From: Enterovibrio norvegicus FF-33
GTDB taxonomy: Bacteria; Pseudomonadota; Gammaproteobacteria; Enterobacterales; Vibrionaceae
Reading direction: 5' to 3'
Length of the DNA: 64,000 bases
Assembly: GCF_000286835.2 (NCBI RefSeq)
Contig: NZ_AJYD02000038.1
Coordinates: forward strand, 1,197,253 to 1,261,252
Shown: positions 46,976-59,851 of the stretch, piece after piece
How positions within the stretch are numbered: position 1 is the first letter of the stretch
Layout of the letters: every line of letters begins with the position of its first letter
The notes under the pieces: model-generated
Database searches by the model: none
What the model was told of the DNA's origin: nothing
The model's input: only the letters and a program-made list of their open reading frames with translations
Program-made: the position numbers and the translations under genes

Positions 46976-47398
46976 ATGAAGCAGTCAATTGTGCATATAG
47001 CGTTAGTTGTCAATGACTACGATGAGGCTATTGATTTCTACGTCAACAAACTGAAGTTTGAGTTGGTTGAGGACACGTACCAACCAGAGCAAGATAAACG
47101 TTGGGTCGTCGTTTCGCCACCGGGTTCAAGCGGCGTAACATTGCTATTAGCTAGGGCTTCGAAGCCTGAGCAGCATGATTTTATTGGTAATCAATCTGGT
47201 GGACGCGTTTTTCTGTTTCTCAACACCGATGATTTTTGGCGAGACTATCACCGAATGGTCGATGAGGGGATTAAGTTTGTCAGACCACCGGCTGAACAAG
47301 ACTATGGCGTAGTAGCGGTGTTTGAAGATCTCTATGGAAACCTATGGGATTTACTGCAACTGAACCCTGATCACCCCATGTCGATAAGAACGATTTAG
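46976..47398 (+). CDS. VOC-family (glyoxalase/dioxygenase-like) protein
   Basis: The 140-residue protein has the paired beta-alpha-beta-beta-beta modules of the VOC fold: IVHIALVVNDYDEAIDFYVNKLKFEL at the start and VVAVFEDLYGNLWDLLQ at the end. His and Glu metal ligands are suggested by HIAL and FEDLYGN. The substrate is unknown. GGGAAGGGTAGG precedes the ATG. Confidence 0.85.
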   Translation: MKQSIVHIALVVNDYDEAIDFYVNKLKFELVEDTYQPEQDKRWVVVSPPGSSGVTLLLARASKPEQHDFIGNQSGGRVFLFLNTDDFWRDYHRMVDEGIKFVRPPAEQDYGVVAVFEDLYGNLWDLLQLNPDHPMSIRTI

Positions 47399-47620
47399 TT
47401 CACCACTCGGTGGCGGTTTATTCTCTTATATGAACAATGTATATGGACTTCTTTGCGGTTCGTATCTGATGTTATGTCAATGCATTTTAGACAGTAAACC
47501 TCAGGTGAGCCGTCTCACTGTATCAATGCGGATAAGCGTGTTTTGACGCTCTATTTTCTGTACCCTAGTGACCATTCTGACTGCCTCGGCGCACACGTGA
47601 AAAATAGACAGGGAATTGAA

Positions 47621-48436
47621 ATGGAAAAAATTCAAATAAACGGCAGAAACATGTCGTATTTAGATGTGGGTGAAGGCCCAGTGGTGGTGTTCGGGCATAG
47701 CTATTTGTGGGACAGCGCCATGTGGCAGCCTCAAATTGAAGCGTTAAGTAAACAGTATCGCTGTATTGTGCCGGAGCTATGGGCGCACGGGCAATCTGAT
47801 GCTGCACCGGACTCAACCACGTCACTGTTGGATTACGCTGATGATGTGCTTTGTCTAATGGATCAGTTAGGCATTGAGCAGTTTGCGTTGGTGGGCCTGT
47901 CTGTTGGCGGTATGTGGGGAACCGAGTTGGTATTGAAAGCCCCAACTCGCGTTAATGCCCTGGTGCTGATGGATACTTTTGTCGGCTACGAGCCAGAAGT
48001 CGCTAAGGCTAAATACGTGGCTATGTTTGACACCATTGAACAATTGGAAATGGTTCCGCCGCCAATGGTCGATGCTATCACGCCGTTATTTTTTGCTAGC
48101 AATGCCGAACAAGACACCCCTGAGCTTGTTGCTGAATTCAAAAAGAGGTTGTCAGCGCTTTCCGGTGAAAAAGCGAAAGCGATTGTTCACGTTGGTCGCA
48201 TGGTGTTTGATCGCCGTGATACCTTTGATGATATTGAAAAGCTCACGCTGCCAACACTGGTGATGGTGGGTGCGGAAGACAAGCCTCGTCCGCCACTTGA
48301 ATCGATGCTGTTGCATGATGCGATAGACGGTAGCGAGTTCATCTCAATTCCCAAAGCAGGGCACATCAGTTGCCTTGAACAGCCTGAAATTGTGAATGAA
48401 GCGTTGACACGTTTCCTTGCGAAGAATTTCGCTTAA
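47621..48436 (+). CDS. Alpha/beta hydrolase
   Basis: I take the ATG at 47621, behind GGGAATTG, because it begins at the conserved MEKIQINGRNMSYLDVGEG; an upstream in-frame start adds unsupported residues. The 271-residue product has FGHSYLWDSAMW, nucleophile elbow GLSVGG, Asp in GAEDKPRPP and His in AGHISCLEQP. It resembles esterases and 3-oxoadipate enol-lactonase-like hydrolases; no pathway is evident. Confidence 0.83.
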   Translation: MEKIQINGRNMSYLDVGEGPVVVFGHSYLWDSAMWQPQIEALSKQYRCIVPELWAHGQSDAAPDSTTSLLDYADDVLCLMDQLGIEQFALVGLSVGGMWGTELVLKAPTRVNALVLMDTFVGYEPEVAKAKYVAMFDTIEQLEMVPPPMVDAITPLFFASNAEQDTPELVAEFKKRLSALSGEKAKAIVHVGRMVFDRRDTFDDIEKLTLPTLVMVGAEDKPRPPLESMLLHDAIDGSEFISIPKAGHISCLEQPEIVNEALTRFLAKNFA

Positions 48437-48503
48437 GTTGTTAATTCGAGCTGACTGGCTTTCGCGTCTTTCAAGCGGCGATAAATGAATGCCCTTGGAT
48501 TCA

Positions 48504-48545
48504 AAAAAAGCACTGTGTGATGATTAATCAAACAGTGCTTTTTTG
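48504..48545. terminator. Bidirectional Rho-independent terminator
   Basis: AAAAAAGCACTGT and ACAGTGCTTTTTT flank a 15-base loop, between the hydrolase and the convergent chemoreceptor gene. Confidence 0.88.
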
Positions 48546-48566
48546 TGTATTTACGAATAACGCAGA

Positions 48567-51557
48567 TTAATACTTAAACCGTCGAATCATGGCATTCAGG
48601 TTTTCCGCTTGCCCGCTTACGCCGTCCATATTGTCGTTAATTCGGGTTAAGATACGTGCGCTTTGCTGAATGCTATCGCCCACACCTTCTACGCCGTCAG
48701 ATGCATCTCTGACCCTGTCAAATTGTGCTTTGATGGATATATTCACACGATCGAAATTTGCGCATACTTCGCTGCTGGACTCGGTAATTTTTTTGAGTAA
48801 ATCACCGGACAGGTTCACTTGCTCTGCGCCCAGTACGATGCGTTCATCAGATTCGATAATTAGCGCTGAGATCTCTTTTGCTGCTTCTGCGCTGCGTTGT
48901 GCAAGATTACGGACTTCACCCGCGACGACGGAGAACCCTCGGCCTTGTTCGCCCGCTCTTGCGGCTTCCACGCTGGCATTGAGTGCCAATAAGTTGGTTT
49001 GGAAAGCGATGCCTTCAATGGTACTGATGATCTGCTGCATTTTGCGACTGGAATCGATAATCGACACCATTGCGCTTTCGATTTGCTTTACCAACACTTC
49101 ACTTTCTTGGGCATGCTCCAGCGCTTTTTGTGAAACCGAGACCGACACATTGGCGTGATCTAAAGCTTCATCAATGTTGCTGCGCATGGCGCGCATCAAA
49201 GTGGAAACGTCTTTCAGGCTTTTTACTTGAGTAACAATTTGTTGGTTTAACCCAGAGACTTCTGCGGACGTTTCTTCTGATGTATTAGACACTGTTGAAG
49301 CGGTGCTCTGAATCTCTTTAAGCATGACAGCCAAGCTAGCCATTGTTTGATTGATACCCTGTTTCAGGGTTTTGTAATCGCCATGAGCGTCGAGAGTGAA
49401 ATTGTCGGTCAGGTTACCTTGTGCCAACTGCTCCAGTACTTGTCGTGTATGCGTCAATATGTGCTCGATATTCTCCGCAGACTGGTTCACTGAGGTTGCT
49501 AATTGGCGCAAATCACCAGACACATTCATGGTGTCACATCGAGCGGAAAAATCACCGTTCGACACCTGGTTCATCACTGACACAATATTGGCAATCACGG
49601 TGCCTGTTGATGTCGAGGCCCCGTTTACCGCCATTTTCATTTCATTCATCTTGCCCTGTGCGTTCAACGACACCGTTTGCCCGAAGCGTCCTTCGCTCAT
49701 TGATGCCATCACATCACAGATATTGATGATGATCCCTTCAGTGTTGGCTATCGATTGGTTGATAGATTCTTTCAACGACGCCAGATCGCCCGCAGCAGGG
49801 GCAGTAATACGCGGGTTATAGTCACCCACTTCAAGTGCCGCCATCACGGTTTTAGTGTCAGCGATAAAGGCCGCGGTGGTCGCCGCAGAGCTGTTGACCT
49901 GATTTTTCAGCGTCGCTAATTGCCCTTGGGCGTCTTTCACCACGCGATTACTGAAGTCACCTTGCTCAATTTGGGACATAACGTTGCCAATGTCTTCGAC
50001 GGTCGCTTCTAGTTCCCCTGCGAACTCATTGATGCTGCGCTTTAACACCAACAAATCACCCGTCATTTCGGTGTTCACTCGTTGGGTAAAGTCGCCTTGA
50101 GAAAGGCCATTCATGGTGGTGGAAATCGTTCCAACTGCGTCGTTGAGCGATGCCAGCATAGTATTAAGTGCTTCGGCAGCTTGTCCCGCTTCATCTTTGC
50201 TGTGCACTTTGGCTCGGTTTGAAAAATTCCAATTTTGTCGCAATGCGAGAATGAAAGCGGACAATTCCTGAATCGGACGTGAAATGCGAAGACCAAACGT
50301 TTTCGCGGTGAACAACACCAGTGACACCATAATCACCACAACCAACAAGTAGATAATCTGCAGGGTGAAAACGGCTGCCAAGGCTTCGCTGGACTCTTGC
50401 TCCACCACCACAAGCCACTCAACATCAGGGCTAACGTTCACCTTTTGATATACCGTCAGAGTGGATTCACCGTTGTAGTTGTCACCGTGTAAAGCCGCAG
50501 GTGGTTCGGAGGTGGTGCTTGCCATTGCGGCGTCAATCGCTTCGGTATTAACGACAATGTTATCTTTAAACGAAGAGAGAACGGTAAGTTCTTCGTTATG
50601 AAATGTGTCTGATCGTAATCGTTTGTCTGAACCAATTACGAAGGATTCGCCCGTTTCTCCTAAGCCATAATCTTTGCCCATGACGGCAGATATTTGATCA
50701 ATGGGCAATTGAACAATCAGTGCGGAAACGGCCTCTCCGTTTGTATAAATAGGCGTGGCAATAAAACTGGTTGGAGCGTCATAAGACGGACGGTATTGCT
50801 GGTAGTCGACAAAGTGGGTTTTCACCGATTGCCCCGCTGCGAGCCGCTCACGCAAGCCAGAAAAGGCATGACCTAATCCGGACTCTGCGAACGGGCCGTC
50901 AATCAGGTTCGTGGCAAAGTCGACTTCTTTGTGAGCGGAATACACAACGTTGCCAGATTCTAAATCGACTAAGAAGATGTCGTAGAAACCAAAATTTTCA
51001 ACGTAATTTTGGAAATCTGCATGGAAGCGACGATGAGTAAAGTCATACTCTTGGTTGCCTGCTTGTGTCAGGGCTTGTTTCTGTCCAAGAGGGTTAGGGT
51101 TGTTAGTGATGTAAGCATGTTGAAGTGCGTATGCTTGTGGGCCAATGGCTTCAAATAGCGCGTCAGCATCCAAGGGAATACCGTTAATTTCTTGGAACTT
51201 GGTGTTGAATTGTTCCTGGTAATAGCGCTGAATATCAGGCAGTTGGCTCTGCTTGAACTGCGGGTAATTGTTAAACGCGTTATTAAACGCCGGGGCTGCG
51301 GAAGCCGTCATTGGGTTATTGGCGATGCTTAGAAGAACACTATTGCTGTTTTTGAAATAGCTTTCTAACGCATCTCCCTTTAAGTGGGCGATGGCTTGGA
51401 GTGAATCACTTTTTTGCGTCTCCATGGATGACCATGAGCTATACAGACCAATGCCCGCCGTGAAAATGGTAGGAACTAGACCAATGAGGCAAAGAATCAC
51501 CGTTAGTTTCTTTACCAGAGCAAAATCCTCAAACTTTCGCATCCACGTTTCAAACAC
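48567..51557 (-). CDS. Poly-HAMP methyl-accepting chemotaxis protein
   Basis: The 996-residue receptor has a membrane helix (~17-38), a large periplasmic Cache-like sensor (~45-395), a second helix (~398-420) and a canonical HAMP. At least six more HAMP-like units of about 90 bases to 150 bases each follow, recognisable by repeating QGDF/GDL and VN motifs (~470-735). The signalling domain has tip [36 protein letters not shown]. Long HAMP chains carry conformational signals and may alter gain. The C-terminus lacks a CheR-binding pentapeptide. The ligand is unknown. Confidence 0.88.
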   Translation of the reverse strand: MFETWMRKFEDFALVKKLTVILCLIGLVPTIFTAGIGLYSSWSSMETQKSDSLQAIAHLKGDALESYFKNSNSVLLSIANNPMTASAAPAFNNAFNNYPQFKQSQLPDIQRYYQEQFNTKFQEINGIPLDADALFEAIGPQAYALQHAYITNNPNPLGQKQALTQAGNQEYDFTHRRFHADFQNYVENFGFYDIFLVDLESGNVVYSAHKEVDFATNLIDGPFAESGLGHAFSGLRERLAAGQSVKTHFVDYQQYRPSYDAPTSFIATPIYTNGEAVSALIVQLPIDQISAVMGKDYGLGETGESFVIGSDKRLRSDTFHNEELTVLSSFKDNIVVNTEAIDAAMASTTSEPPAALHGDNYNGESTLTVYQKVNVSPDVEWLVVVEQESSEALAAVFTLQIIYLLVVVIMVSLVLFTAKTFGLRISRPIQELSAFILALRQNWNFSNRAKVHSKDEAGQAAEALNTMLASLNDAVGTISTTMNGLSQGDFTQRVNTEMTGDLLVLKRSINEFAGELEATVEDIGNVMSQIEQGDFSNRVVKDAQGQLATLKNQVNSSAATTAAFIADTKTVMAALEVGDYNPRITAPAAGDLASLKESINQSIANTEGIIINICDVMASMSEGRFGQTVSLNAQGKMNEMKMAVNGASTSTGTVIANIVSVMNQVSNGDFSARCDTMNVSGDLRQLATSVNQSAENIEHILTHTRQVLEQLAQGNLTDNFTLDAHGDYKTLKQGINQTMASLAVMLKEIQSTASTVSNTSEETSAEVSGLNQQIVTQVKSLKDVSTLMRAMRSNIDEALDHANVSVSVSQKALEHAQESEVLVKQIESAMVSIIDSSRKMQQIISTIEGIAFQTNLLALNASVEAARAGEQGRGFSVVAGEVRNLAQRSAEAAKEISALIIESDERIVLGAEQVNLSGDLLKKITESSSEVCANFDRVNISIKAQFDRVRDASDGVEGVGDSIQQSARILTRINDNMDGVSGQAENLNAMIRRFKY

Positions 51558-51876
51558 AGTGCCATCCCGTTAATGAAGTGAGTGTTTCGATGTTAAGAGT
51601 GTAGAAAGGAATCACGTGACTGTGTAGTCAGTTGGTCAGGGTAGGTGGATGAATTTTAAGTAACATATAGATATGGGGATTAGGTGTGACAAGGTTCACT
51701 CGCGGTGTGTTACTTTTATAAACACTAAACACGTATCTTTATATTGCTTGGGGATAGGAAGCTTTGCGAAAAATACGCGGTTATAAACGGGCAATACTGG
51801 TACGTCGAAAGTCAATTTGTCCTCATAGTGAGTGACACATAACAGATGATAAAGCGATAAGGAGTGGAGGTTGGCG
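51558..51876. other. Intergenic region between divergent genes
   Basis: These 319 bases separate the poly-HAMP receptor and the small membrane protein gene. Apart from presumed promoters I see nothing structured. Confidence 0.4.
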
Positions 51877-52287
51877 TTGGACGAAAATATCTCACAGAAC
51901 GAAGAAAATGATGCGTTGCTGAATAAGCCTCTCTCGTTTGTGGTTGTGATGGTCGGTATTGCATTTGCAGTGCTAAACCTTCAATTGGTGTTCGGTGATG
52001 AACAAAACAGCCGTTGGCTAATTGTGGTTTACAGCTTATTGGCATTTATCGCCATTTTTGTTGTGATGTTCTGGGTGTTTGATTCTAAGAATACGGTTGT
52101 TAATGACCAGTATGTCGCTAAAGGTAAAACAAAAATATATTGGCACGAGGTCACGAACTTTAAAGCTAACGATTTCTCTGTTGTTATTCAGGCGGGCGAC
52201 AAAAAAGCGGTGATCAATTACTACGCGTATTCCAATCCTGAGGGTTTGATGGCGCGCATCAATCATCTGTTGAACAAGCGAGGATGA
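51877..52287 (+). CDS. Small two-helix membrane protein of unknown function
   Basis: The TTG at 51877 lies six bases after GGAGG and is preferred to a TTG at 51871 that directly abuts it. The 136-residue protein has a polar N-terminus, two helices (~17-40 and ~48-70) and a soluble tail with a PH-like pattern (NDQYVAKGKTKIYWHEV, then FSVVIQAGDKK). The family is not recognised. Confidence 0.65.
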   Translation: MDENISQNEENDALLNKPLSFVVVMVGIAFAVLNLQLVFGDEQNSRWLIVVYSLLAFIAIFVVMFWVFDSKNTVVNDQYVAKGKTKIYWHEVTNFKANDFSVVIQAGDKKAVINYYAYSNPEGLMARINHLLNKRG

Positions 52288-52317
52288 CGTTGCTCGGGTG
52301 CAAAACGCGACAGGAAT

Positions 52318-52355
52318 AAAAAGACCACGCAGGAAATTCTAGCGTGGTCTTTTTA
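52318..52355. terminator. Bidirectional Rho-independent terminator
   Basis: AAAAAGACCACGC and GCGTGGTCTTTTTA flank an 11-base loop, between the small membrane protein and the exporter gene. Confidence 0.9.
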
Positions 52356-52380
52356 TTGGCATGAAGCGCTTCAGGCTGAG

Positions 52381-53421
52381 CTAGCCCAACCAATAAATCC
52401 CGAGCAATACCCACGCCGCAATCGATAATGTTTCGATCACCACCATTAAGATGGGCTCGTAGCCGATGGTAAAGAGCTTCTTCACGGAGGTTTTAATGCC
52501 AAGTGCCGCAACGGCTGCGACAAGACACCACGATGATAGCCCAGACAACGCGCTGGTTACTTGCACTGGCAGAATGTGTGCGCTGTTGATGGCGACACAA
52601 ACACAAAAACCAACCACAAAAAGTGGCAGCAGAGGAATGTCCGCTTTTTCACCGTCTTTATCGCGTTGATTTCGAAAATAGAGAGAAATCACCAGAATCA
52701 CAGGGACAAGCAAAGCAACCCTCAGTAGTTTGGTGATGGTGGCAAATTCACCCGCTTGAGGGGAAATGGAGTATCCCGCGCCGACGACCTGCGCGACATC
52801 ATGAATAGTGCCGCCAATAAAGATCCCGGCAAGCCTGTCATCAAAACCGAGTATGTTGACAAAAATGGGGTAGATCACCATGGCAATCGTGCTGAATGCC
52901 GTCACGGCTATCACGGTAAATAACGTATTTCGCTCACTGTATTGATGCTTAGGTAAAACGGCTGAAATAGCGAGTGCCGCTGACGCGCCACAGATGGCGA
53001 CCGAGCCTCCAGTTAGTACACCAAATTGAACACGGCGTCCGAGCAATTTGGCAACAAGCATCCCGATGGTGATGGTCAGTGCGATACCGCATGCGACCCA
53101 CGCCAGCATTTCCCAACCTAACATCATCATCTCATCGATCGTAATGCGAAGCCCAAGTAATGCCACGCCAAATCGCAGCACTTTCTTAGCCGCAAACTCA
53201 ACGCCGGGCTGGCATTTCGAATCGTTGGCCAAAAAGTGGAAAGCGATGCCCAATAAGAGGGCGAAGAGCATTTGCGGTGCACCATAGTGAGCAGAGAGAA
53301 AAGTGGCTGCAGCAGCAACGGTGACAGAAAGTAATAAGCCGGGTGCGAGTGTTCGAGAATGTTGGCTAAGCGTCGGCCAATCGGGGATCATTTTTTTTGT
53401 TTTCGGCAGCATGAAAAACAT
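52381..53421 (-). CDS. YeiH/UPF0324-family (COG2855) anion exporter, SuyZ-like
   Basis: The 346-residue protein has about ten membrane helices and typical YeiH segments: AKKVLRFGVALLGLRIT, GGSVAICGASAALAISAVLP and GGTIHDVAQVVGAGYS. COG2855 proteins named SuyZ or TauZ are proposed sulfate exporters in sulfonate degraders such as Paracoccus. Lying directly downstream of suyB on the same strand, it may expel the sulfite or sulfate released there. A terminator separates the two, so it needs its own promoter. Starts at 53421 or 53412 are both possible. Confidence 0.75.
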   Translation of the reverse strand: MFFMLPKTKKMIPDWPTLSQHSRTLAPGLLLSVTVAAAATFLSAHYGAPQMLFALLLGIAFHFLANDSKCQPGVEFAAKKVLRFGVALLGLRITIDEMMMLGWEMLAWVACGIALTITIGMLVAKLLGRRVQFGVLTGGSVAICGASAALAISAVLPKHQYSERNTLFTVIAVTAFSTIAMVIYPIFVNILGFDDRLAGIFIGGTIHDVAQVVGAGYSISPQAGEFATITKLLRVALLVPVILVISLYFRNQRDKDGEKADIPLLPLFVVGFCVCVAINSAHILPVQVTSALSGLSSWCLVAAVAALGIKTSVKKLFTIGYEPILMVVIETLSIAAWVLLGIYWLG

Positions 53422-53734
53422 CCATATTATTGATTTAACGTTTTTATTTTTTGGCTTTTTGACTCATGCCTTCGCTCGATGTGGGCAGCTTAGGTTAAAC
53501 ACAAATCGTCACGGAGAAACCGCCAACGCGGGAATTTTTGTGTGTCGGCAGGAGCAAATCTTTTGTTCGCAGGCCGTTATAAATTCGAGTTAGTACGTTT
53601 GAGCAAATACCGTACCGCTTATTGATGGTTATCTGTGCGTTCAGTTCTTTAAGGGAAAGGTATACGGGTATTCTCATATCCTGAGCAGAGAAAAAAGACG
53701 CTGAGTTTCCTCAGCGTCTTTTTATCGTGCGTGA
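53422..53734. other. Intergenic region after the DHPS operon
   Basis: This 313-base stretch holds the terminator of the DHPS operon and presumably the promoter of the YeiH/SuyZ-like gene. No gene was found. Confidence 0.5.
53691..53726 (-). terminator. Rho-independent terminator of the DHPS operon
   Basis: AAAAAGACGCTGAG and CTCAGCGTCTTTTT pair around TTTC, directly after the suyB stop codon. Confidence 0.92.
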
Positions 53735-54904
53735 TTACGCACTGCGGTACAGTTTGGTCAGTACGAATTCGCGGTGACCGAGAGATTCCGCTGCGGTGTA
53801 ACGGCCATTTGCAGTGCGAAGTGTCATGTCGATCAGCGCATCACCCGCTGAGTCCATATTCAATTCGCGAGCAAGAATACCCGATACATCAACATCGATG
53901 TGCTCGCCCATGGTACGCACGGTACGTGGGTTTGCAGTGATCTTAATAACCGGAATAATAGGGTTACCAATTACGTTACCTTGACCTGTTGGGAACAAGT
54001 GAACAGCAAAACCCGCTGCCGCTTGCAAGGTCACACACTCTGCGGCTGCAGAAGACGTGTCCATGAAGTACAAACCTGGACCCGCTGCTGGGCGTTCAGC
54101 GGGCGTCAATACATCAACAAATTGCGTGTGTTTACCGATTTTCTGGTAGTTACCAAACGCTTTCTCTTCGATGGTAGTCAACCCGCCCAAAATGTTACCT
54201 TTGGTTGGTTGGCTGTCAGACAAATCAGAGGTTTTGTTTGGTTCGATAACCTCGTCCATGTATGCCTGCCACGTGTTGAGGAACTTCTCACCAATTTCTG
54301 GTGAAACAGCACGCGTTGCACAAATTTGCTCTGCACCGGTTAGCTCGGAGGTTTCACCGAAACACAGGGTTGCGCCTTGCGCAGACAGCTTGTCACACAG
54401 GTTGCCCACGGTTGGGTTAGCCGCGAGACCTGATGTCGTATCAGACTCACCACACTTCATTGAGATCCAAAGCTCACTAACATCGCACTCTTCGCGTGTG
54501 ATTTCACTGGCTGCTTGAACGTAGTCTTTCGCAACACGAGAAGCCGATGCAATGGTGTTGATGTCGCCGTTTTGCTCGATAGCAAAGCCTTGAACTGGCT
54601 TACCAGAAGCTGCAATACCTTCAACAACACGTGCTGTCCATTCAGGCTCGATACCGATAACAACCACAGCAGCCACGTTCGGGTTACAACCGGTACCAAT
54701 CAACGTACGGAAGTGAAGTTCTAAATCTTCACCAAATTGAAGGCGACCGTACGGGTGAGGAATCGCCATCGTACCTTTAATGTTGTTGGCAACGGCTTCA
54801 CATGCGGCATTCGACAAATCGTCCAATGGCAAAATGATGACATGGTTACGTACACCGACACGGCCATTTTCGCGGCGATAGCCCATAAATTTATAGTTGC
54901 TCAT
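53735..54904 (-). CDS. suyB: (R)-sulfolactate sulfo-lyase large subunit
   Basis: The 389-residue protein belongs to the UxaA/altronate dehydratase C-terminal family ([25 protein letters not shown] start; [26 protein letters not shown]), with Cys residues that may bind iron. Together with the SAF-domain subunit encoded upstream it fits SuyAB, which cleaves (R)-sulfolactate to pyruvate and sulfite in the cytoplasm. Altronate dehydratase shares the fold, but the HpsN and DHPS dehydrogenase neighbours decide the call. It starts three bases after suyA. Confidence 0.85.
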   Translation of the reverse strand: MSNYKFMGYRRENGRVGVRNHVIILPLDDLSNAACEAVANNIKGTMAIPHPYGRLQFGEDLELHFRTLIGTGCNPNVAAVVVIGIEPEWTARVVEGIAASGKPVQGFAIEQNGDINTIASASRVAKDYVQAASEITREECDVSELWISMKCGESDTTSGLAANPTVGNLCDKLSAQGATLCFGETSELTGAEQICATRAVSPEIGEKFLNTWQAYMDEVIEPNKTSDLSDSQPTKGNILGGLTTIEEKAFGNYQKIGKHTQFVDVLTPAERPAAGPGLYFMDTSSAAAECVTLQAAAGFAVHLFPTGQGNVIGNPIIPVIKITANPRTVRTMGEHIDVDVSGILARELNMDSAGDALIDMTLRTANGRYTAAESLGHREFVLTKLYRSA

Positions 54905-54907
54905 GGC

Positions 54908-55195
54908 TTACCACCTCTTCGTTTTAACGTTTTGAACGTGAACATGTCCGCCTTTCGCGATGTTCGCAATTGCTTTGCCGATGTCGTTGTCATATTTCAA
55001 GATAGTGTCGCCATCTTGAATATCGTTGAGCGCAACTTTGTGGCCAAGCGGGATAGCATCTAGTGCCAGTATTTCGATGGTTGCATCCGTGTCCATTACC
55101 CATCCAACAAGCGTTTGGCCAGCTTCTAAGCCCTCAACCACAATCACGCCAACGGAGTCGGTCGAATCGTGGACGAGAAAATCTGGTTTTTGCAT
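54908..55195 (-). CDS. suyA: (R)-sulfolactate sulfo-lyase small subunit
   Basis: The 95-residue protein is a SAF-domain subunit: DFLVHDSTDSVGVIVVEGLEAGQ, then a hydrophilic beta clip ending HVHVQNVKTKRW. The ATG at 55195 has AAGGAG at ideal spacing; one at 55201 abuts it. UxaA-type N-terminal subunits close the active site of SuyB, and the split gene pair matches SuyAB. Confidence 0.85.
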   Translation of the reverse strand: MQKPDFLVHDSTDSVGVIVVEGLEAGQTLVGWVMDTDATIEILALDAIPLGHKVALNDIQDGDTILKYDNDIGKAIANIAKGGHVHVQNVKTKRW

Positions 55196-55234
55196 TTTCA
55201 TCTCCTTTTGAATAAACGTTTTTCTTTTCTTGGG

Positions 55235-56257
55235 TTACTTTTCGGGCCGCAGCACAACTTTGGCAGCGGCTATACGTCCGTTAAGTAAGTCGTCAAAAGC
55301 GTCCGCACCTTCGCTGAGCGGGCGTTCTTGAATCCAGTTCAGCGCGCCTAACGCGCCGTTATGCATGGCCTCCACTGTCGCGTGGAAATCTTGCATGGTG
55401 TAGGTGTAGCTTCCGGTGAAGATCACTTCTTGTAGCGTGAATTTGCGTACATCAAGACCTTCAATGCTGTCTTGTAACCCCACATGAACAATCACGCCGC
55501 CAGGTTTTACGGCGTCAGATGAGCCCATGCGGGTGTGCTTGTTACCCACACAATCCACCACTAAATCAATGGCGTTACTGGCAACAAGTGGGTTAGTCAG
55601 TGGGTCAAATACGGTGCATATACCCGCGCTTTTTACAGTTTCACGTCGTAATTCGTTGGTTTCCGCAAGGAAGATTTGACGACAACCTTGCGCATGCAGT
55701 GATAAGGCTGCGGCTAAACCGACAGCACCGCCGCCATAAACCAGCGCCTTGCTTTCAACCAATGGGCGAGTGATTAAATTGGCGCCTTTGGTCACGGCAT
55801 GCCAGCCTGTTGCGATGGGCTCTGCCAGTGACGCCGTTGTCATGGACATGCCTTCTGGGACAGGCACAAGATTGCGTTTTGGAATCGCGACGTATTCAGC
55901 GAATGCGCCTTGTCGTGGCGCCATGGAAATAATTTCACGAGCGCCACATTGGTTTTCAAATCCGGTGCGGCACGCGCTGCAATGTCCGCAACTCACTAAG
56001 GGATTGATGACCACGGCTTGGCCGTCGAGATCTCGATTTCCCGCGTTGTCAGCACCACATACAATGCCTGCGCCTTCGTGACCCAAAATCAATGGGGCAG
56101 GGCGGCGTGAATCATGACCGAGGTAAGCATGAAGATCTGAACCACAGATGCCGACGGCGTCGATGCGCACCATGACTTCACCATCTCGAAGCACGGGCAT
56201 TTCTGCATCTTCGATATAGGTGAGTTCTTTCTCTCCGGTGTAAACCAGTGCTTTCAT
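55235..56257 (-). CDS. Zinc-dependent alcohol dehydrogenase, DHPS 2-dehydrogenase candidate (HpsO/HpsP role)
   Basis: The 340-residue MDR enzyme has catalytic Zn ligands in GICGSDLH and LGHEGAGIV, structural Zn Cys residues in CGHCSACRTGFENQC and a Rossmann motif YGGGAVGLAAAL. In DHPS degraders two 2-dehydrogenases interconvert (S)- and (R)-DHPS through sulfohydroxyacetone, and this gene with the adjacent SDR would supply them. Which one matches HpsO and which HpsP I leave open. AAAAGGACTC precedes the ATG. Confidence 0.8.
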   Translation of the reverse strand: MKALVYTGEKELTYIEDAEMPVLRDGEVMVRIDAVGICGSDLHAYLGHDSRRPAPLILGHEGAGIVCGADNAGNRDLDGQAVVINPLVSCGHCSACRTGFENQCGAREIISMAPRQGAFAEYVAIPKRNLVPVPEGMSMTTASLAEPIATGWHAVTKGANLITRPLVESKALVYGGGAVGLAAALSLHAQGCRQIFLAETNELRRETVKSAGICTVFDPLTNPLVASNAIDLVVDCVGNKHTRMGSSDAVKPGGVIVHVGLQDSIEGLDVRKFTLQEVIFTGSYTYTMQDFHATVEAMHNGALGALNWIQERPLSEGADAFDDLLNGRIAAAKVVLRPEK

Positions 56258-56314
56258 CGTTGAGTCCTTTTGGTCAAGCCAATGCTGTTTATGACTGTGT
56301 TGCTAGGATTTTGC

Positions 56315-57094
56315 TTACTTGGCGGTATACCCGCCATCAAGCGAAATCATTTGCCCCGTGATGTAATCAGACGCGCGAGACGCCAAAAATACCGTTAATC
56401 CATCGAAATCTTGCAGCTCACCGTTTCGTCCGACTGCAGTCATGGCCGCATGATGCGAGGCGAGTGAATCATCGCTAAACACCCTTTGAGTTAAGGGCGT
56501 TTCGAAAAAGCCCGGTGCAATGGCGTTGGTGGTGATCCCTTCTTGAGACCAAGCTTCTGCCATCGCGCGAGTGAGCTGTGCGACACCGCCTTTTGATGCG
56601 CCATACGGGATCGAATTGGCAAAGGCGCGGTACGATTGCAACGATCCGATGTTGATGACTTTCCCGTGTCCTTTTTTTCGCATGCCTGACAAGCAGGCTT
56701 TGGCGAGAAAAAAGGGCACTGACAGATTGAGATTGAGTGTCGTGTCCCAAGTGTCGATTGAAATGTCATCCGCAGGCTGGCGCAGATTCACGCCTGCCGC
56801 GTTCACCAAAATGTCTGGCGAACCAAAGTGTGCCGATGCGCGTTGTACAAATTCATCGAGCAATTCGCGCTTGGTTAGGTCCACGGTTTCAATGGCAGAA
56901 TCACCGCCTTCTCCGGCAATCAAGGCGGCGGTTTGCGCCAAGGTTTCTGGGTGACGGCCAGCCAGCACCACTTTGGCGCCAGCGCGTGATAAGGCGTATG
57001 CCATGCGTTGCCCTATTCCAGAGCCTGCGCCTGTGACCAAAGCTACCTGACCACTTAGGTCGAATAAGTGCTGCATGGCGTTATTTGTCATCAT
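56315..57094 (-). CDS. Short-chain dehydrogenase, DHPS 2-dehydrogenase candidate (HpsO/HpsP role)
   Basis: The 259-residue SDR has the nucleotide motif TGAGSGIG, the NAAGVN loop, catalytic Ser in INIGSLQS, and Tyr-x-x-x-Lys in YGASKGG. The C-terminus ITGQMISLDGGYTAK is classical. It probably acts with the zinc dehydrogenase to racemise DHPS so that HpsN can use it. Two tandem ATGs follow GGACGGGA. Confidence 0.8.
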   Translation of the reverse strand: MMTNNAMQHLFDLSGQVALVTGAGSGIGQRMAYALSRAGAKVVLAGRHPETLAQTAALIAGEGGDSAIETVDLTKRELLDEFVQRASAHFGSPDILVNAAGVNLRQPADDISIDTWDTTLNLNLSVPFFLAKACLSGMRKKGHGKVINIGSLQSYRAFANSIPYGASKGGVAQLTRAMAEAWSQEGITTNAIAPGFFETPLTQRVFSDDSLASHHAAMTAVGRNGELQDFDGLTVFLASRASDYITGQMISLDGGYTAK

Positions 57095-57107
57095 CCCGTC
57101 CCGTCCG

Positions 57108-59842
<2,735 letters not shown>

Positions 59843-59851
59843 GTCATTCTC

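Noticed and set aside
53735-55195. Altronate dehydratase (uxaA)
   Set aside because: The split into a small SAF subunit and a large subunit, next to hpsN, fits SuyAB; no hexuronate genes are present.
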